NCBI GenBank assembly: GCA_030386875.1 | Contig: CM059576.1 | Location: 12,119,058-12,183,057 of the forward strand | Direction: 5' to 3' | Length of the DNA: 64,000 nt | Origin: Morinoia aosen | Lineage: Eukaryota; Arthropoda; Malacostraca; Amphipoda; Talitridae | Shown: piece by piece, positions 1 to 11,992 of the stretch | How positions within the stretch are numbered: position 1 is the first letter of the stretch | Layout: each line of letters opens with the position of its first letter | Translations under genes and position numbers: made by a program | The notes under the pieces: model-generated | The model's input: the letters and a program-made list of their open reading frames with translations, nothing else | Told to the model about the DNA's origin: nothing | Database searches by the model: none

Positions 1-936
1 ACTTACAAAAGTTATATGAATCATGTGTTACCTTTACGGAGAGTTAAATAAAAAGCTCTCCATTTTTACTGTTCTTACGACATTCACTATGACGACCCGA
101 CAGTTTACGGCATTGACGACTCGACAGGTTACGATTTGCTAAAAAGTATAAATGTATTACTTAATTTAGCAATTTCTCTATAGGTTAAGAATTTTTCGTT
201 GTGTTAATTGCTTTACCAACGTATTATTAGTATTATTTGCTTTGCCGCAATATAATCCCGTATGTTTTAATTTCAATTGTTGTTCAGCTTTTAGCCGTGC
301 CTGTTATAATTAGTTAGGTTTAGTGTTGTACTTTAATCTCGAGGTTAAAAGATATGTTTATGTATCTCAAAAGATGACTCTAAAGATATTTTTTCCGAAT
401 TTTTTTAATTCGCTGTTTTTATTGGTTTGTGTTGTGCTGTGCACATGCAACTCTAGGCGTGCATCCGCTTGGACGTTGTTGCTGAATTAACGAATTAAAT
501 GGTGAGCGAATTCCATGGTTGCTAAATGCAATCGCTGACATTGCATCTCGTCTCATGATGCGGTCGATTTTGACGCTACAGCGAAATTAGAATTATTTTT
601 TATTTATGATTGGAGTGCTTGATCATCAGCATAACGACCAAATTGAATAATATTTTCCATTGAGTGGAAATTCCCCTAACGAAGGTATAGCTGCAGCTTT
701 TGCTTAAAATGCAAGTTTTCTCGACGAGCAACATTAGTTCATATTTTATGTAATTGCCCTGAATGAAATTTGATTTCTATTTAAATTAACTGTTCTTTAT
801 CAAGCTACAGTTCAACTTAATCAAGCCTTTATGCTTGTGTTTTTGTGTTGTATGTTACTTAGGTTTGTTAAAGTTATGTATATTTTTATTTATTAATTGG
901 CCATGCTAATTGTCTTTGTTTTCGTTCTAATTTCAG
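1..936. other. AT-rich DNA, no gene seen
   Basis: No open frame of useful length and no recognisable transposon coding sequence. It ends in a pyrimidine-rich tract with a TTTCAG acceptor-like site at 931-936, so it may be intronic. Confidence 0.4.
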
Positions 937-1130
937 CTTCGCGTTGGTGGACGAGCACATGAACGAGTCACGTAACACGTGACACCTTCACGCACTGTAC
1001 GGTGGGTGTCCAGACGGCCTGGCTCCCGAACGCCTGTCAACAACTGGGGCGGCCTTGACGGCAGCTGAGCCTCAGCGCGGTCAACGACTTAGCAGCAGTT
1101 AACCCCCGCGCGCAGTTAATCCATACTAAT
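937..1130 (+). other. GC-rich exon-like block
   Basis: A sharply GC-richer block inside AT-rich DNA, directly after an acceptor-like TTTCAG. All three forward frames close quickly; the longest, from 938, runs about 14 codons to a TGA. If it is an exon it is mostly untranslated. No donor was identified with confidence and no homology is recognised. It could equally be a GC-rich repeat fragment. Confidence 0.2.
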
Positions 1131-2610
1131 TAGTGGTAAATCACCTTCGTGAAAGGGAAGGATAACAATGGTGAACCATTGATGAACTCAAAAGGATAAG
1201 TGACGTTAAGTATTTAATTTGGTGTTAATTTGAAAAAGAGTGTTTATTTTTTACAGTGTTGCTTTACCATGATCGTAGTATTGAAAAGTGGTTTAATAAA
1301 TTTAGTAACTTGAAATGTGGTAATTATAAATTCAGGCTCGTTCAAGAAATATGAACTGTGTTTACTCTTCATTACGATTGGCGTATTATATTATATCATA
1401 AATTATAATTATAATAAATAGCGAATTATCCAAGGTGCTGAAGGTGCTGAGCCCATTTTATTATAATTTCTCACTAATTTTACATAGTTTCATACTCATA
1501 CTTGATGTTCTAATTGGTGCGATGTTTGACTATAACTTAATAACAATCAATAGATATAATACACGCGTATGATAACAACAACATTATCTTGCTATTTGGT
1601 TAATTTTGTACTCTACGATCACGGAAACTTGTAATCGTTCACCACCGTCATTTTTCTCTTTTGTTTGGTAAAAACTTTGATGTTTCTTTAATTTGTTTAG
1701 CATTTGGATTCATTACCATTAAATACTGCGCACTCATTTTTCGTATCTACTAGGTAATAGTTCTGAGCAATAGAAAATTTCCCGTGATTGCCTTGCCGAG
1801 GAACTCGTGCTTTATTTTGCAGTTTATCTATTTAACCAGTAATATTATCATATAATCACTATATTTATTTTGTTGTTATTAATAATACTTGCGTTTATTG
1901 CGCATCAAGCAACCTGGGGAAGCTTTCTGTAGAGGTATTTGCTGTGGCCACGATTCCGAAATTATCCTTGTGATTACTTGATGCCTAAATTGTTTGTTAT
2001 TTGCTATTGTTGCGATGGCTCATTACTTTTAATTGCGTAAGAAGCGAGATTATTTGTCGAATTATTCCTTTGACCATTGGTGTTTTTTTCAATGAGAATA
2101 TCTGGCGTTTCATTTGCTTTCCTTTGCCATGCCTTGTTGACGTTATTATAAGTTCAATAGTTGTGCTTTTTTTTGCAGCAGCTAGTTTTTCTTTATTTTC
2201 AATATTGAGGATAAGGGCATTTTATTATATTGCTTCAGCCGGCTTTATACTCCTTGCTTGTGTTGCCGAGTATTAATGATACTTCTTGGGAAAGGTACTG
2301 GTGCTAAGTTTGACCAAATTGATACGTATTGATCTTAAAAGGGAGAGAGAAACGAATTATTCCTGTATCAGTGTATTTTTGGGTTAATAATTTTATCTTT
2401 GAGTTTTACACACATGTAAGGCGGAGACGAAATTGATTTTGGTAACCTTGTTTGAAGTTAAATTTATTTTTCTCTCCGCCTGAATATTATTTTTTTTTTC
2501 ATTTAATTTGAGTAATTAAACTGGTTGGTGGGGGGAAGTAATGTGCACGCGCGCCCCAGTTAAAAATTCATGCCGTTTTTAGGTCGACAGGTAGCAGAAC
2601 ACAGTGAAAG
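1131..2610. other. AT-rich DNA, no gene seen
   Basis: Short open frames only, such as a 91-codon, Phe/Ile-rich frame at 2001-2276 with no recognised domain and AT-driven composition. There is a G-rich tract near 2528-2560. Nothing else is supported. Confidence 0.4.
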
Positions 2611-2778
2611 ATGGCCGCTGAAGGTCAGAACGTTCCTCTGTCGGCCGCTCTCGACCAAAATTTCCCGTTCGATGGCTATCCGCTAGTCTCATTTAGACGG
2701 AAACAAGCCGGAAAAATCGAGCCCTTGCCCAAAGGCGGATTCAAGAGGAGAATGTCGGCTTGCGTTCGACCTATTTGA
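2611..2778 (+). CDS. Possible 55-codon ORF or terminal exon, unrecognised
   Basis: The ATG at 2611 has a strong context (A at -3, G at +4) and an in-frame TGA six bases upstream, so it is the only possible start of this frame. The frame runs 55 codons to a TGA at 2776-2778. Base composition is far GC-richer than its surroundings, and the block begins just after a TTTTTAG acceptor-like site near 2576-2582. The product would start MAAEGQNVPLS and have a basic C-terminus with a Lys-Arg-Arg run. No family is recognised. It may be a small protein, the last exon of a longer gene, or chance. The codons look more gene-like than those of the transposon remnants nearby. Confidence 0.3.
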   Translation: MAAEGQNVPLSAALDQNFPFDGYPLVSFRRKQAGKIEPLPKGGFKRRMSACVRPI

Positions 2779-3849
2779 TTAACAGTCGAGCAACGGTTTT
2801 CTGGAAACTACAGAAATTTCTTTAGAACATCTTAAGTGCAACTTTAGATTTTAGTCTACCACTCATAACTTTTGAAATAATTCACCTGTCGAGTTCAAAT
2901 TACTGTCAAATGAAAGATAAAAACATTCTTAAGGGAAAATCTTACATACGAACATTCTTGACCACTCTCAGACAGCAAAATTCATTTGCCATTAAAATTA
3001 CAGTCGGTAGCTGCCGAGGAAAACTTGCTAGTCAAAGCTGTCAACTAAAAAATAGTACATTTTACCTAAAACTTTACCTTGCGGATAGTTATAATGTTAT
3101 AAGGTATTTAAATGTCAATTTAATCATTTTGTATAGTGTACATTAAATAATACTATCCTGTTGTTCATCTGAGCCAAATTTTTATTTCCATTCGAGTTAG
3201 ACATGGCAACACTGCTCGCACATTTGGACAAGTCTGATCACTCAAGCTTTTTCGCGGCAGGTATTTGAATGGTGTTGTGCGTCACAGGTGTAGTGCTGGT
3301 TTCTCATTTATTCAATAAGGTTTTTCACGCAATGTCAGAATTTATTTCAGTGCGAGTGTGTTGTAGTACGTTGAAGTGTCTCTTATTTCTGAAAAAATTT
3401 CTGCTCTAAAAAGGTATGAGGTGTTCGCTCTCACGTGAGTTTCTTATTCCATTGAAGACGTTAAGCCGGTATGGCATGTTGTCAAGTGCCTGATGAGGGA
3501 TTGACCTTGTCGTCTCAATAATTTTTTAGTGTGAATGAATAGTAGTATACATATATTGATGAGAAGGAACAATTACGCACTTAAGGTCAATCAGGAATCA
3601 GGATTGCACTACTGTGCGGCCAATGTTGATTTCATATTTGGTAGTGCACAATTGTATATACTTCAAAATTTAAACTGTAGTTTAAAGAAGCAATAAAAGC
3701 GAAATATAATAGTGTATGTTCATTCACTATTAATTCCATTCTTATTTTACAGCAAGTGTTAACACAATTTAGCTTCAAACTTTTAAGTTGCAGTATAATT
3801 CCACTTGAGAAACCTTTGACAAGCAACAATGTGCAAAGTTTTCAATTTA
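2779..3849. other. AT-rich DNA, no gene seen
   Basis: No supported gene. Frames at 2910-3146 and 3632-3829 (minus) are short and AT-driven with no recognised motif. Confidence 0.4.
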
Positions 3850-3902
3850 GATGTACGGATAGTATCGGTATCGGCATTTTTCTATTATCAATACATCACT
3901 AG
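3850..3902. repeat. Short terminal-repeat fragment (GATGTAC...TATCGG family)
   Basis: Starts ATGTACGGATAGTATCGG and ends with an inverted ATACATCACTAG. The same terminal sequence occurs at 4574-4596 and, inverted, at 8870-8905. It looks like a near-minimal deletion derivative with both ends almost abutting. Terminal sequences of this style occur in some hAT elements, but no target duplication was found, so the superfamily is a guess. Confidence 0.35.
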
Positions 3903-4055
3903 TTTTAAGTTAAATTAAAATTTAAGTTAAGTTAAAATTAAGGAGTAACAATGATGAAAGAAGAATAGGTCGATATTTACTTAAATTCGTTCGCGAAATT
4001 TAAGAATTCTGTTTCAAAAAATCTCTAAGGGAACACATTTAAGAAAGTGTCAAAT

Positions 4056-4393
4056 GAATGACATTTTGCTCGCTGATGCGTAATTTTTGAGTTATTAACC
4101 TGTGAAGTTATAGGAACTTAGTATATAAAAATGAAGAAACGGACGCGTAAATATGATGTAATACGGCATAACGTGATGTTAGGTTAAATTAGGTTAGGTA
4201 ACGTTAGATTGGCTGAATAAATTAACCTAAAATAACTTAACTTAGCCGTACTGACACTGATGGTTACCGCCAAAATACTGGGCGTGTTTCAAGAATGCAG
4301 GTACGATGTAGACGATTATATAACGTTAATTTTACCTGAACGTAATTCATGTAATAACTTGAAAATTACGTCTCAGCGAGCAAAATGTCATTC
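4056..4393. repeat. MITE-like inverted repeat, 42-bp arms
   Basis: Arms at 4056-4097 and 4352-4393 are inverted copies with about five mismatches over 42 bases. They enclose about 250 bp that includes a GTTAGGTTA-type run at 4180-4200. No coding sequence. Target duplication not resolved. Confidence 0.45.
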
Positions 4394-4689
4394 GTGCTCT
4401 TTTAGTGATTCTTTAAAACAGAGATCGTGATTTCCGTGAACACATTAAAGTAAATACTGACCGAAGAAAATCCTTAATCACCTGATGAACATCAGCATTA
4501 TCGATGAGTTAGGGTTGCATTATACTTTAAATTGAGGAGCGTCCTACCAGCAAACGTTGCGTGATCGTAGGCTAGTGATGTACAGATATATCGGGAGCGG
4601 CAAAATCTGGCCGATTTATCATAGATACTTTCCAATAATACGTATTGTATCGTGAAAATGAAGGTCATAAATCATGAAAGTAAAATTAA

Positions 4690-5531
4690 GGGAACCTTAC
4701 TCCCAAAAAAAAATCCTAAACTATTCGACCGATCTTCATGAAACTTGGTATAATAATGTAAAATTGAACAAGGATTAAGATTGGACTCGTGTGTTTTTCC
4801 AATTTTCCCCATAGAAAACGTGTTATTCAAAGAAAACGTCAAAATAAGGGGTCTGGGGAAAATCTATGGACGTAATCAGATTTTGAGATACAGAGATAAT
4901 AGTGGTATCAAAAGAAGCAGAAATGTATTCTCTACAACGTGACGTGAAGTTATGTTGAATTTTCGAAATACTTTTTGAAAAAAATGAAATATACAAAAAT
5001 TTCACCCTTTTTCACACTTTTCCCGACAAAAGAAATTGTAGCTAATTTTCTATTCCGAAAATGAATAGAAGCCCACGTTATCTTGTAGAAGATTAAATTT
5101 TGGTTCTTTTGATGCTAAAATCATCACTGTAGCTCAAAAACTGTAGAAGACGCTATATTTTGAAGCCCCACATTCCGGTCCTCCAAAATAAGGCAAAACC
5201 GGTAAACACAGATATATGAACAATTTCAATTTTTTCTTTATTATTTTTTTTGGGTCAGCTAGGACCCTTGAAATCATTATACAGTAAAAAAGAGACATAG
5301 AAGAAGGCATAGCAACGTCAAGCCGTGAAGAAAGTGCCAAGGGGGAGGTGTAACATGATAAAATATCACTTCCCCCTCCCCTCCCCCCCATACTTCAAAC
5401 CCCCGTAGCGGGCGAAACAAAGAACGTACGAACTTCATTTTTTCACAGGTTGTACCTGACATCTTACCCTTCCTATGGCAGCTAAAACCCAATATCTTAA
5501 GAAAATTCGATTTTCTGGGAGTACGCTTCCC
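4690..5531. mobile_element. TTAA-flanked non-autonomous DNA transposon
   Basis: Begins GGGAACCTTACTCCCA and ends with the inverted counterpart TGGGAGTACGCTTCCC. It is flanked by TTAA at 4686-4689 and 5532-5535. Length is 842 bp with no transposase. The empty site can be read in the opposite arm of the surrounding palindrome near 8770-8800, which supports insertion after the palindrome formed. The TTAA duplication and terminal GGG suggest piggyBac-superfamily mobilisation; this is inferred from the ends alone. Confidence 0.75.
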
Positions 5532-5891
5532 TTAAATAAGGAGCCTATTCATTCATAGTAAATTAGTTAGCTAACTGTTGAATTACAGCGTTTAATGTGC
5601 CCCGCTAAGTGAATCTACTACGTTGATTTCCCGATGTCACGGACGGTCTGTAAGTGGAAGCTTTGTGGCATAAATAGTTAAACAAACACAGTGGGGACGT
5701 AAAATTATTTTACTTTTACAACTGAAACCTGTATAGTTTGACCCAATTTCAATTTCTTAAAGTATGTGACAGCCTAACAAAAATCAAACCAATTAAATAT
5801 CGTTGAAGGTGCATTTTAAAGTTTTTATAAATTTGACATAGAAATAACTGAAAATTCTATTTTCATTAAGCTTGTAGATCGTAAAATATTA

Positions 5892-6252
5892 CAAAGCAAA
5901 TTATTTTATTTTAATTTAGCATGTAAATCGCCGTTCATTACGAATCTAGCATTTTTCTTCATTTTTATAGGTTTGAAAAATTTATGAACAATCTTATAGT
6001 TGGTTGCGTGTTTGCCATCTTTCCGGTTTCGGATCCTATCGAATTTTAATGTTTTCTTTTCGTCAAAGTATGTATTTAGGTTTGAAAAACATGAAAATGA
6101 TAACTTTTTGTGGAGAAATTATTGTTTTGGTTCATGAACAATCTTATAAGATTGTTCGTGAATTTTTCAAACATCTTAAAATAGAAGAAAAATGCAATAT
6201 TCCTAGTGTACGGTGATTCACATGCTAAATTAAAATAAAGTTATTAGCTTTG
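5892..6252. mobile_element. TA-flanked MITE with about 110-bp inverted repeats
   Basis: The two halves, about 5892-6003 and 6140-6252, are inverted copies, sharing for example TTTAATTTAGCATG and its reverse. Ends read CAAAGC...GCTTTG, flanked by TA on both sides (5890-5891 and 6253-6254). The opposite arm of the palindrome lacks it, giving an empty site. A TA duplication with long terminal repeats suggests a Tc1/mariner-type MITE. No coding capacity. Confidence 0.6.
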
Positions 6253-6400
6253 TAGTAATTGAAGATTTACGTAAAATTAACACTCCTTAGTCGGACTATC
6301 ATTAAAAATTTAAAGACGAAGAATACAGCACGGATAGGTATCATATTTAATACAATTTAAAGAAACTAAATTTAAAATGTGAATTAGTCAGTTTTAAACG

Positions 6401-6425
6401 TTTCGGAGACCAGCTCCATCTTCAG
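6401..6425 (-). ncRNA. Hammerhead-ribozyme-like core, inverted copy (PLE A)
   Basis: Read on the minus strand: CTGAAGA, a GGAG/CTCC stem with a CTGGT loop, then GAAAC. This is the hammerhead catalytic core with one substitution (CUGAAGA for CUGAUGA). It is the inverted partner of the copy at 8342-8366. Hammerhead motifs are an established feature of PLEs. Stems I and III were not resolved, so activity is unknown. Confidence 0.45.
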
Positions 6426-6723
6426 TAAGTCTGAAAACATAAAAACCAAAATTGTTTAGTTCATGACAACAATGAGAAAAGTGACAAAGTGATCGGTGAG
6501 AAAAAAAATCAATACAAAAATTTCGAACGGATATGAACTATTAGCATTATTTAAAGGTGGCTTCTATTTGGCAATGTGAAGGGATTCTAAAATGCGCAAA
6601 TCTAACTCATTAGGTGCAGAGCATAAAATAGAAAAATTGTCCTCGGAAATACGGCTGCTACACTGTTCGGTATGAAGGCGGATTGATGAATGAGGAGGTT
6701 GAGCCACAGAACATTTACATCAT

Positions 6724-8256
6724 CTGAAGGTTTTCTCTCCTGAACTGTACTCGAAGTTGTATCAGTCAGGTTCACGTCCGGGTGTCCTGTATGGTTTGCC
6801 GAAAATCCATAAGTTAGACTTTCCATCTAAATTTCAATTTCGTCCTATTTTTGCTGCAGTGAATACGCCTAATTTTAACTTAGCACGATTTCTAGTTCCT
6901 GTGTTAAATCCTTTGACTGTAAATGAATGTACTCTTGGTAACTCAACTCAATTTGTTAACGAGATCACATCGTGTCAAAATGCTGATGAAGTTACTATGG
7001 CTTCATTTGATATTAAAAGTTTATTCACAAATATTCCACTTGCAGAAACCATCGAAATAATTATAAATTCCTTGTGTGCTTTGCCTGCTGATACAGTTTT
7101 AGACCTAGGCAAATATTATTTTAAGACGCTTCTCGAACTGTCTGTTATGAACTCTATATTTGTGCTTGCTGGCAATTTGTATAAACAAATCGAAGGCCTG
7201 GGGTCTTCGAAGGCATGGGTCTTCCGTTATGACCCACATTTGCAAAAATTTTCATGTGTCAATGGGAACAAAAATGGCTGGCCGATTGTCCTGTGGAATT
7301 TAAACCAGAATTTTATCGCCGTTACATTGATGACACGTTTTTGTTGTTTCGTGATCCAAGTCATGCTCAAATGTTCAGGGACAATTTAAATGAGAAACAT
7401 TCATCAATAAAATTTTCAATCGAAATTGAGAATAATGGCTCGTTATCTTTTTTGGACTCAAAAATTACTCGAGTAGGTAAAGCTTTCACTTCTTCAGTTT
7501 TTCGTAAGGCTACTTTTACTGGATTGGGCATAAGTTTCTACAGTAACTGTAGCTATAGATTTAAAATTAATGCGATTAAAACCATATTGAATCATGCCTA
7601 CAACATTTGTTCTAGTTTTGTGGATCTACATGCTGAATTTAATTTTTTAGTCTCATTTTTTGTAAAAACGGATTTCCTTCCTCAAATGTTCATGCTCATA
7701 TTAAAAAATTTTTAGCCAATAAATATTCAGGTATTAACGATGTTGCCGATTCGGTGCAACAGCTCTACTGTGTATTTTCATATTTTGGTGATTTTACGAG
7801 CAAGATGTCCCGGGATATTGAAAACCTTTTTAAACACCACTTTCCTGCGGTAAAATTGAATGTAATTACTGTGAATCTGCTGCGAGTTGGTTCTTTCTTT
7901 CGATACAAAGATAGGATTCCTAAGCGGATGCGGGCATCCCTGGTATATACATTTAGTTGCGTACAGTGTACGTCTATGTACGTCGGCATGACGACGCTGC
8001 CTTTTTACGTCAGGATCGCCCATGGCACCGCGGAGTAAGCTTTCGAACTGGGAGACCTTTAGGTCAACCTCCTCATTCATCAATCCGCTTTCATACCGAA
8101 CAGTGTCGCAGCCGTTTTCCGAGGACAATTTTTCTATTTTATGCTCTGCACCTAACGAGATAGATTTGCGCATTTTAGAATCCCTTCACATTGCAAAAGA
8201 GAAGCCACCTTTAAATAATGCTAATAGTTCATATCCGTTAGAAATTTTTGTAGAGA
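6724..8256 (+). pseudogene. PLE reverse transcriptase / GIY-YIG endonuclease, frameshifted (copy A)
   Basis: The ORF copies an RNA template at the target site, and the C-terminal GIY-YIG domain nicks DNA. Visible in order: the fingers motif LYGLPKIHK (about 6789), motif A with FDIKSLFTNIP (about 7009), a start of motif B at GLG (7197-7205), then motif C RYIDDTF with both catalytic aspartates intact (7322-7333). The GIY-YIG segment FSCVQC...MYVG follows at about 7950-7990, and the C-terminal LRILESL motif at about 8165. Breaks: the usual G-M-G-L-P-L-G-P-T part of motif B is deleted or scrambled after 7205 and the frame shifts. Another shift lies between 7715 and 7754, and one within the endonuclease near 8020-8040. 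The protein cannot be made as one chain. Confidence 0.85.
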
Positions 8257-8341
8257 TTTTTTTTTCCTTACCGATCACTTTGTCACTTTTCTCATTGTTG
8301 TCATGAACTAACCAATTTTGGTTTTTATGTTTTCAGACTTA

Positions 8342-8366
8342 CTGAAGATGGAGCTGGTCTCCGAAA
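8342..8366 (+). ncRNA. Hammerhead-ribozyme-like core (PLE A 3' region)
   Basis: CTGAAGA (8342-8348), a 4-bp stem GGAG (8350-8353) pairing with CTCC (8359-8362), then GAAA (8363-8366) and C. It lies downstream of the endonuclease region, the same place as in the other copies. The stem II pairing and the GAAA box are clear; the remaining stems were not resolved. Confidence 0.45.
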
Positions 8367-8905
8367 CGTTTAAAATTGACTACTTCACATATTTTAAATT
8401 TAGCTTCGTTAAATTGTATTAAATATGATACCTATCCGTGCTGTATTCTTCGTCTTTAAATTTTTATTGAAGATTTACTAGATAAATTAAAATCGAATTT
8501 CCAGCTTTTTCTATAATAAATTTCAAAAAGCTTCGAAATACAACATCAACTTTATTTACATAATTGGTTGGATTTTTGTTAACCTGTTTAGTTTTAAAAG
8601 TATAATAATTTTATGTCGCTTCTGTTTTCAACTATTCATGCTACATAGCTTTCACTTACTGAACGTACGTGCCTCATAGGGAAGTCAAAGTATTAAATTC
8701 AGTTAGCGGGCCTGATTAAACTCTGTAATTCAACAGTTAGCTAACTAATTTGCTAGGTTTGAATAGCCTCTTTATTTGATCATGCTTTTACTTTCATGAT
8801 TTATGATCTTCATTTATATGATAAAATACGTATTATTGGAAAGTATCGGCCGGATTTTACCAATGCCAGTAAAATGACCGATACCGATACATCGGTACAT
8901 CAATA

Positions 8906-9418
8906 ATTTTATGACAGGATTTTATAAATATTTTTTAACGTTTCGATCTGAATTTCAAATAAAAAAAGAAAACCATTTACATTTATGTGCAACGGCCAAA
9001 AAAAAGACTGTTGGCTGCATTGGCTACTCTGGCTGAAGCTTCATAAGAAAATGACGCTGAAACTCACTATGAGTCACTTTCTTCTATTTCGCATGTAGTT
9101 GAGTTTGGAACCGTAACTTCTGGTGAAGATGGGGATTCTTCAGAAGAAACAAGAGATGGAAGAGATGTAGAATGCTGGTCTGCAGAGGCACTATTTCAAG
9201 AGCAAGGGCCCAACTATTAGATTCACCACATCGGTCAATGGATATTTATCACGATTTATCGTTGTGGTGGGGCTGGTAGTGACGGCAATGTGAGCAACGT
9301 AAACACAACAAAATGTGGAAATCAAGCCTGAGTTTTCCCTCGTCAGTCTTCAGCAACCTCTGAATTGAAGGAAGTCCTTGAAGGTGATCAACGATGTGTT
9401 CAGATACATATTTGTGTG
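8906..9418 (+). other. Intergenic, with a short degraded open stretch
   Basis: At about 9000-9222 one forward frame reads a Glu/Ser/Asp-rich stretch (with VTSGEDGDSSEETRDG) interrupted by one TAA and ending in TAG. It looks like the remnant of a coding sequence, possibly a DNA-transposon protein given the nearby end repeat, but no family can be named. Confidence 0.2.
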
Positions 9419-9432
9419 TGTGGGAGGGCGGT

Positions 9433-9463
<31 letters not shown>

Positions 9464-9535
9464 GGGTTATGGGTGGGTGGGTGCGGGGGGAGGGGGGTGT
9501 GTGTGTGGAGGTGAAGGGGGGGTGTATATGAATAG
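9417..9535. repeat. G/T-rich low-complexity tract with a long poly-G run
   Basis: TG-rich and GGGTG-rich simple repeat with an uninterrupted run of about 19-20 G near 9448-9466. The Pro/His-rich minus-strand frame across it is a by-product of the repeat. Confidence 0.9.
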
Positions 9536-11992
9536 CCAATGTAACTAAGTTCGGGCTAGGTCGATCTGCTGCCGCGGGAGGCCGGTAAAAAGTCGAGTAA
9601 GGTCGGCAGAGAGTCGATACATAGAATGGAGAAGCCGCGGAAGGTCGAATTCGGGCAGCGGAAAGTCGAAATGTAGTCGATAAAGGTGGGAGTTTCCGAA
9701 CAGCTACAAAGGGAATTCAATGGTTTTGTAGCCGTTTTTTACTGCCATAAAAAGGGGACATGGCGACCAAAAAACGGCTGCTTTTCCGAATAAAACACGG
9801 CTAGAAGTCTTGCCTACCGCGGCACATAATCGACTTGAAAACGTCTTATTTTTTTAACTGGGGCATACACACGCCCCCTACCCTAAGCACCTCAGAGGCT
9901 TTATAAACGATTAGCGCTATTTCTTTGGGCTCAATCGACTTCGTAACTCGCCTGTACCTCATCTGCAACGGTTCACCCAATAAAGTACCTCCAAGAAGTC
10001 TACTGGCGTTTCACTGGCCTGCATAATTTTTCGCAGTTCTAAATTAATTTTACCATAGTATAGATTTTCGTAATTATCGAGGGTGAGCGTTATGCGCTGA
10101 CCCTCTTGAGAACTTCGAAAGATATTTGCCTAAAGTCTTCGATGGTTCACACGAGGCTCGTTGTAGGACAGCGCGCAGCAGCTCGGCACGGCCCGTGTTC
10201 AGTTGCCAATATTCAATTTGAGGACACCGTGCAACTTTTTGCTTTAATTTGAAGCTATACATGTGCTGAATGTCCCCGACAAATTTTACATGCCCGCACG
10301 CAATAGAACGCTCACTACGGCAGGTAGAGTGGGGGTTAGGAGGAGATGTTTTGAAAAATGTTTTTTTTGAGCAAAACATTTTTACCTTATGATAAACCCA
10401 ACTTTTAAAACTTTTTTATCCATAGGAACAAAAAAACGTAAAGTGGTATATACTAACAAACAAAACGTTTGTTTGAGAAAATGTCATTTGGTTTCTTTGC
10501 TTCCGTGGAAACCTTAAACTTCTACTCCTGCAATTTTTGGTGTAGAGAATCTAAACAATGTGTATTTGTAAGAAGAATAATAGGGCTATAGCTCCGAGGT
10601 AGCAATTTGAGATTTTCGAATTACGTAAAAAACACCAGGCGTTCGGTGTAAAATATTTAATTTTTAGGAGGAATTTTTCTCAATTTGATTTTTAATTTAA
10701 AATATCTCCGAAACCAAAACGAGTTTCAAACATTCATACCTCAGGGGTGTTTCTCAAGAGTTTGTCTTTCAAATGACACTTGTTTGATGTCTGTAGATTG
10801 AAATTTGTAGTAGGGGTAAGGGTTTCCATACCCCGACTATTTTCCGTTTTCTTTGCCGTAACTGATTTTCTACCAGGAAATTCAAAAATTTATCATCGGG
10901 TGACCCCTATTTTTATACTTTTTACCAGGGTATTAAAGTTCATAGACATTCGTTCACAAGTGAAAACAAGTGCAAAAGGTGTACGGCCCCCTTAAAGGCA
11001 GCCGTAAACAGCGCTGACGAATGCCTCTTTCAAAGCTTGGTCTCGGTGAGAGAGCATGAATAGAAGAACTGTAATGAAATTCATGTTTACTTACTGAAAA
11101 TGCCTTTTATAAGTACGAAATTTTCTTGGGTTGATGAGAATGCAATAGTTCAATCGTTTAAAGAGCAAGTGAGTGAGCCTCAATTTAATTTTTTGTAATA
11201 CTGGAATTGTTTTGACGTCAGTATTATCAAAGGCGCAAATCTATTTCGTTACAGGGGTCAAGTTTTGAAATGCCCAATTTATACACATTTTACACACGAG
11301 AGATAAGTAAAAAACGAAGTATCCATACCTGATCTTATCATGTGAAAAATATTAACGTTAAAAAAAATTCATAATTAATAACCTCTAAATAGCATCAGTG
11401 AGTTCTGCCTAACTTGTTGCTCTCCTTCTCTCTTAGCTCAGCTAAAGGACCATAAGAAAGTTGTCAACTGATGGCTTACGAGGCTTGAGTTCAGAAGCAC
11501 ACAGTACAACGTAATGCAAGAAACGCAACTTAGGCACATCAATAATGCTCTGGAGTAGCAACTTACAAACCAGCTAAGGTCAAGGCTTGATCCTTTAAGA
11601 GCTTGAAGAAGTTTCGAGCTATATCCTCTAAAAGCCAAGCCGGCTTCTGGGGAAGGGAAGCTGCATATGGGAAACGTGATTGCATCTATGACATCACAAA
11701 CTTGACTCAAGAATGGTTCAGGTACCCGATGAATTCATGAACTTATGTTCATGTGAAGTACGTGTGTACAGATCAGGGCTGCTAATGAGATTTTTGTCAA
11801 AACTCAAGGTCATGGTTAATAAACACAAAGCTCTATAAATAAAACCAAAGATTACAAAAATATAAAAAACAAATGAAATATAATTTTAAAAATATATTTA
11901 TGCTCACTTTATGTTTGCGATATTCATCATAAGCTTGGATTATACAATATCTAGGATATTAGGAATATCTTTTCTGCTAAGCAGTTTAATTA
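9536..11992. other. No gene recognised
   Basis: Contains a purine-rich block at 9541-9690 with repeated AGTCGA/GGTCG words, and a moderately GC-rich block at 10070-10340 with a 101-codon minus frame of unknown nature. The stretch 10380-11000 ends GTGTACGGCCCCC before a TTAA (10993-10996), resembling the end of a TTAA element whose left end was not found. A 90-codon minus frame lies at 11438-11710. None is supported as a gene. Confidence 0.35.

Larger units (their letters stand above)
6303..8470 (+). mobile_element. Penelope-like element, copy A, with inverted 3' end attached upstream
   Basis: Retroelement with a Penelope-type reverse transcriptase and GIY-YIG endonuclease. The last about 400 bp (8066-8470) is also present inverted at 6303-6712, ahead of the coding body, so the element starts and ends with inverted copies of its own 3' end. 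Attached inverted or partial copies of this kind are known for Penelope elements. The coding body is broken by frameshifts and the N-terminal part of the ORF is absent. Confidence 0.85.
4574..8905. repeat. Large imperfect palindrome around PLE copy A
   Basis: The sequence at 4574-4689 plus 5536-5860, then 6254-6712, recurs inverted at 8066-8905. Matching landmarks are the GATGTAC end repeat, the TACTTTCCAATAATACG segment, the AACTGTTGAATTACAG segment and the PLE 3' end. The arms diverge by point changes. The left arm also carries two extra insertions, a TTAA-flanked MITE (4690-5531) and a TA-flanked MITE (5892-6252), absent from the right arm. The centre (about 6713-8065) is the unrepeated PLE body. 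Confidence 0.7.

Noticed and set aside
9249-9539. Proline/histidine-rich 96-codon minus frame.
   Set aside because: Produced by the G/T simple repeat at 9417-9535.
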